From: Reclinomonas americana ATCC 50394
Lineage: Eukaryota > Jakobida > Jakobea > Jakobida
NCBI GenBank assembly: GCA_048213135.1
Contig: PS015059.1
Coordinates: 1-43,134 of the forward strand
Length of the DNA: 43,134 nt
Direction of reading: 5' to 3'
In this document: positions 39,084 through 43,134 of the stretch, one piece after another
Layout: each line of letters starts with the position of its first letter
Position numbering within the stretch: position 1 is the stretch's first letter
Notes under the pieces: generated by a model
What the model saw: only the letters and a program-made list of their open reading frames with translations
Databases searched by the model: none
What the model was told of the DNA's origin: nothing
Translations under genes and position numbers: made by a program

Positions 39084-39139
39084 TGCAAGAAAGTACACAG
39101 GTTTTCGTGGCAATTTCCTCCCCTTTTCATCTCATTCTC
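39084..39139. promoter_or_regulatory. 56-bp spacer of the head-to-head NFU1 and membrane-protein genes
   Basis: The two start codons are separated by 56 bp, so any promoter is bidirectional or overlaps the coding sequence. Nothing resembling a TATA box is seen. Confidence 0.5.
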
Positions 39140-40818
39140 ATGCGTTGCTCGTGGGCAACATGTGCGCTTCTGCTTGTGCTTCTTGCTGTGTGCGTGAGTG
39201 GCAAGCCGCAGCCTGCAGAGCACTACTTGCAACCAAGGTCTCTCTCTGTGTGTGTGTGTGGCCCACTGTTGTTGCTGCATGGCCTCTGACTCGCTGGCAG
39301 TTGTTATGACCCGCGTAATCAGTCACAAGACGCATGTGAGCAGTTCAGCTTGCACGATACATGCCCGGTGTTGTCGCCGTGTGGATGGTGTGCTCCTGAT
39401 CCAAAAGACCCAGTTGCGCGTCTCTCACACACAAAGCATGTGATTGATCGGAATTTCTCATGTTATGTGCAAAAGCTTGCACGAGGTGCGTGTCTGTTTG
39501 CGGAGACCTCGGGCACTCCGCGTGAGGGACGGGGCTTCCCCGAGTGTCCCAAGGAGCGATGGACGCCGTACTTGCCGGAGAACTGCAGCTATCATGTGGT
39601 GTGGGATCCGCTGTCGATTATCATGGCGTCGGTGTTGTTGGCTGGCAGTGCGTGGGCGGTGAGGAGGAGGACGAGGAAGAGGACGAGGCTGTTCCTGGTG
39701 TTCACTGTCTCTCTTCTTGCAGTTGATCAAGTTCCTGTTCTCGTTGAAGGGCCACAGCTTGACATTCATGGTTTCGTCTGCCGTTCTGCGTTGTTGTTGT
39801 TGTTGCGTGTGAATGACTTACGGCTCGTTGCAGATGTTCATGGTGGATGTCAGCACGCTGCTGATTGTGTTCCGCCTCATCATTGTGGCGGCTCGTGGCG
39901 GCAGCAACAGCAGTTTGCTCTCGTTGCGTCGTCGCGTCGCTAACTATCGGTGAGGGTATGCTGACGCAAGCGTGTGGCATGCGCAGTCGCGTGCTGGTGC
40001 TCTTCCTGGTGTTTTATGATTTCCGCTCGCTGCTGGCGGGTGTGGGAGCCGAGGCTGCGCGCCATCCGACCAAAGCCAAGGTGTGTGTTGGTGAGGAGAC
40101 GCGCGCTCTATTCGTGAGTCTCATCGATCGGTCGCAGTATCTGCACATGTCACTCGCGGCGAGTTGGACGCTCACAGGCACGCTGTTGGGCTTGTCGTTC
40201 CTGCCTCCGCTGGAGGACTACGAGTCGGGCCTGGTGACGCTCGCCTCCATGTGTTGCATGGTCTCCGACGGAGCCATTGAGTATTGGGAGCTGCGACCGT
40301 ATGTGCGTGACGCGCACAGCCGCTGGCGACACGTACTGCTGCCGGCCATTGCCTTTCTGTGGACCTGCATGGTTGGGCTTGTGATTGGCACGGTGCGCTC
40401 GTCATGGCTTGCCAGCTGCGGAGTTTTTGTCACTTGCTCACTGCGTGGCAGTTTGTGGCGCCCGAGGACACTGCGTTCGTGTTGCACATTGGCACCGTGG
40501 CTGTGGTGTGCATTCATGTTGCGTGGCGTAGTCTGCCTTATTCATCCAGCGCCGTCCCTCACAATGTCGTTCCCCCTCACAGATGCAAGGTGTTTTGATC
40601 ATGCCAATCCACTCTTCCGCCATCTCGGTTCCTCACTCCTCCTCCTGTCTTCCTCTCCCTCCTCAGTCATCAGCTGGGCCTCAATTCTGCTCGGCCAATC
40701 GACACCACACGACGTTGACGGGCACGCACACGGCGGCAGCACGGGCGACGAGCACGGCGAATGGTCCGCGCTCAAAGACATGGCCGACACCGGCACCAAG
40801 GCCAAGTCGTACCACTAA
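39140..40818 (+). CDS. Unrecognised multi-pass membrane protein with signal peptide, 407 residues
   Basis: Exons 39140-39237, 39301-39658, 39723-39770, 39834-39922, 39987-40392, 40452-40517, 40583-40589 and 40667-40818 total 1224 nt in frame. The start MRCSWATCALLLVLLAVCVSG is a signal peptide. A Cys-rich luminal part follows, CYDPRNQSQDACEQ and CPVLSPCGWCAP, which resembles a PSI/plexin-type CGWC motif. About six hydrophobic segments follow, for example PLSIIMASVLLAGSAWA, VDVSTLLIVFRLIIVAA and LLPAIAFLWTCMVGLVIG. The tail is His/Asp-rich (PHDVDGHAHGG). I do not recognise the family. Exon 7 is a 7-nt microexon demanded by phase; an alternative reading through 40583-40625 would change the C-terminus. 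Introns at 39923 and 40518 start GTTGCGT, and 39771 starts GTTTCG. Confidence 0.7.
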
Positions 40819-40905
40819 CCATGGCACGGCAACCGAATCCCCTGTACATCATACCGAATGCAAACACAACTCTCTTTTTTACAATAACACACCCACACGC
40901 ACGCC

Positions 40906-42193
40906 TTATCTCTTGGGCCTCGCAGCCTGCTCATCGTCCTTGCCGTCGCTGGTCATGGCCTCCACCATTTGCTGACGGAGAGCAAAGGCCAGTGGCACGA
41001 GAACAGGCACAACGTAGAAGCTGACGACCGAGGAGACGGCGCCGCAAATGGCGCCCATCGCAGCCGTGCTGGCCACCTCACGGGCCAGCATGCCGTGATA
41101 GGAGGCACCGTCGCGGAGACCCTCCTCCACAAACAGCAGGTGCCAGCCGAGAATCCACGCGTGGACGAGCGGAATCAGACTGACGCCCCACAAACCACGA
41201 CGCACGGCCAGCAAGCGAACACGCTGACTGGCCTCGGCCGATGCCATGGCGGCAGCCGAGGCCGCCAGACGAGTACGCACGTATGGCCACGCCAGGCTGA
41301 GCACGACAGAGATGGGCAGCCACGAGAGGGCCTCACGAGCGACGCGTCGAGAGAGCACCAGCGAGGGATCGGTCAGACACAGTTCCACCTCGGGCAGCGA
41401 CAGTGACTGCGTTCGCGACACAAAGAGTGACGAGGGTTTCATGGGGAGAAGATATGAGAGAGAGAGCGAGAGAAGAGACGCACGTGTGCTGTTCTCTTGT
41501 CGGCCTCGAATGTGGCCAGCAGCAGTGCGGCCGTGTCGCGCAAATCACGATGTGCCAACTTGGACTCCAGCAGTCGACGGATGCGGTTTCTCTGCTCCGG
41601 CGTCGCCACTGGAGAGCAAGCATTAACAAGGGTGGTAACAATACCAACGTAATGGAAGACAAATACCATCGAGCATCGCCAGATGATGCAGGGTGACAAG
41701 CACAGGTGCATCCATGTCCTGCCGCGTCGAGTACAGCTGCTCCAACACATCCAGCTGCGCGAGACATGTGAAGCGTCAGTCGCCAGACTGCATGCAAACA
41801 CTAGATATAGACACAACGCAACGTGGTGACTGGCAACATTCCTCGCGTGCTCCACATGCTGTGTCAGAACCACCGCCACGCGCAGCGTGCCAGTCTGGTC
41901 GTTCAGTAGGCGCTGCGAGGTGGCACGCACAGCCTCCAAGAAGTGCAAGTCGTGCAGCCGTCGTGCAAATTCGCGACTCGTTCCGTGCTCAGAACCTGCA
42001 TGCGCCAGCGGAAATCAGACTGCGCTCAAGGTGCGTGCGTGCGCGCGATGACATGATTCGAAACCTTGCGCATTGGCACTGACAAACTCCATGATGCGAA
42101 TGAGCTCCTCCTTGCTGTTGGTCTCGCGCGTCACACGCACGAGCTCCGGCACAAAGGTGGCACTCTCCACCAGCAAGTACGGGAGTGCGAAGC
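40906..42193 (-). CDS. Unrecognised membrane protein, 5' end not found in window
   Basis: Exons 42193-42065, 41995-41823, 41754-41667, 41608-41484 and 41406-40906 join in frame. The N-terminal part seen is soluble and helical: VPELVRVTRETNSKEELIRI, ATSQRLLNDQ, LDVLEQLYSTRQDMDAPVLV. It is suggestive of armadillo-like repeats, though that is only a guess. The C-terminal 167 residues hold about three hydrophobic segments: SWLPISVVLSLAWPYV, VSLIPLVHAWILGWHLLF and AICGAVSSVVSFYVVPVLV. The tail is charged. The upstream exon must lie beyond 42194, in or past the repeat array that reaches the window end. Introns start GTTTCG (42064) and GTTGCG (41822; a GTTGCC donor 12 nt upstream is equally in phase). 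It is tail to tail with the previous gene, 87 bp apart. Confidence 0.65.
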
Positions 42194-42312
42194 CTGAGTG
42201 TGAGAGGAGGGGGAAAGAGAGAGAAGGGGGTGAGGCGAGGAGAGGGAAGAGGACAGGTCGAGAAGACAGAACGAGCATGAGCGGAGACAGAAGAAGAGAC
42301 AGGAAACAAGAC

Positions 42313-43134
42313 TTCTGCGCTCATGATTGAGTGCGTACTGGGTCAGCAACCACACGAGAAGGGGAAGGCCGCTTGAGTGAACGGGCAAAGAATCAAGATA
42401 GATAGCGAGGGATCAACGACAGGAAAGCGTGACAGAGTGTGTTCAGGCGAGGTCCAGAAGAGACAAGACCAGCGCACACACAGAGCGTAAGAGTGTCAAC
42501 ACAAAGGAAGTCAACAAGAGGCAAGGCTTCGAACTTGAGTGCGCACTGGATCAGAAGGGTACACAGAGAGAAGCAACGCGGCGAGGCAAGAAGAAGGAAG
42601 CCCGCTTGAGTGCACGGGTGGGAGAGAGAAAAGGAGAACACAAGAGGAGGCAACGCTTCTGTGTTCGAACTTGAGTGCGCGCTGGATCAGCACAGTGCCA
42701 AGAGAGAAGCAACGCGGCGAGACAAGAAGAGGGAAGTCCGCTTGAGTGAACGGGTGGGAGAGAGAAAGGAGAATACGCCAAGAGGCAACGTTTCTGTGTT
42801 CGAACTTGAGTGCGCGCTGGATCAGCACGGCACCAAGAGAGAAGCAACGAGACGAGGCAAGAGGAAGGAAGCCTGCTTGAGTGAACGGGTGGGAGAGAGA
42901 ATTCTCGAAGAACAACAAGAGGCAACGCTTCTGTGTTCGAACTCGAGTGAGCGCTGGATCAGCACGGTGCCAAGAGAGAAGCAACGCGGCGACACAAGGA
43001 AGACTGCTTGAGTGAACCGGTGGGAGAGAGAGAAGGAGAACACAAGAGGAGGCAACGCTTCTGTGTTCGAACTTGAGAGAGCGCCGGATCAGCACAGCGC
43101 CAAGAGAGAAAGCAACGCGGCGAGGCAAGAAGAA
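42313..43134. repeat. About 135-bp minisatellite reaching the window end
   Basis: Copies start near 42570, 42707, 42839, 42978 and 43115 and share GAAGCAACGCGGCGAGGCAA, GCTTGAGTGAACGGGTGGGA, CAACGCTTCTGTGTTCGAAC and GAGTGCGCGCTGGATCAGCA. Degenerate copies begin near 42313. It probably sits in an intron of the minus-strand gene to its left. Reading frames through it are repeat artefacts and I see no independent gene. Confidence 0.8.

Noticed and set aside
39411-39475. GTTGCG intron in exon 2 of the multi-pass membrane protein
   Set aside because: The segment is open in frame and lacks a CAG or TAG acceptor (only AAAAG), so I left it as exon. Removal would also keep frame, so this is not excluded.
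41484-41490. A GC-AG intron with GCAC donor in the last gene
   Set aside because: An ordinary GTGCGT donor six bases further on is in the same phase and gives an equally good protein.
42429-43128. Repeated open frames at the window end as a repeat protein
   Set aside because: Both strands and several frames are equally open because the unit lacks stops; composition follows the DNA repeat and no start or splice context supports a gene.

Overview
This is a nuclear genome fragment from a unicellular (or otherwise non-model) eukaryote. The genes are GC-rich, tightly packed and cut by many short introns (mostly about 57-80 nt). The gene products are eukaryotic: polyubiquitin, a ubiquitin-specific protease with a ZnF-UBP domain, a RIO1 kinase, mitochondrial NFU1, an ABCG half-transporter and an N-myristoylated EF-hand protein. 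I cannot assign the species. Six assembly gaps (runs of N) sit in or next to long dinucleotide repeats, except the one inside polyubiquitin. Five of the six are in introns or intergenic DNA, and several are bordered by TACG-type sequence that looks like a sequencing artefact.

Layout. Plus strand: an EF-hand protein (296-2017), a Cys/His zinc-finger protein (2158-about 3164) that may be joined to a Nudix hydrolase (3382-5054), an ABCG transporter with 23 exons (5553-9379), and a strikingly divergent polyubiquitin (9907-10582, gapped). A single-exon WD40 protein lies on minus (10717-11949), head to head with a coiled-coil orphan (11932-13226). Next come the end of a small minus-strand gene (13491-about 14268), a 2402-residue secreted, probably GPI-anchored fibronectin-III protein (15813-24948), and a 25-exon fusion of a CbbX-type AAA+ ATPase with a C2 domain (25336-29564). 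On minus follow an N-myristoylated EF-hand protein (29700-30731) and a USP deubiquitinase (30854-35070). The rest is RIO1 kinase (35156-37546, plus), NFU1 (37720-39083, minus), a multi-pass membrane orphan (39140-40818, plus) and the 3' part of another membrane orphan (40906-42193, minus). Neighbours are often head to head (56 and 85 bp apart, or overlapping) or tail to tail with less than 200 bp between them. There is no operon-like functional grouping, although ubiquitin and a deubiquitinase both occur here.

The most interesting signal is in the introns. For the genes with a complete model, exon phases and protein-family alignment fix the splice sites. On that basis 27 of about 110 introns begin with GTTGCG (22 of them GTTGCGT), and only 3 of the 27 have G as the last exon base. 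Seven more begin GTTTCG, and several are GC-AG. This looks like a second 5' splice-site class beside ordinary GTGAGT/GTGCGT, and I have not seen it described. All gene models were assembled by hand from reading frames, splice dinucleotides and homology, without transcript data.
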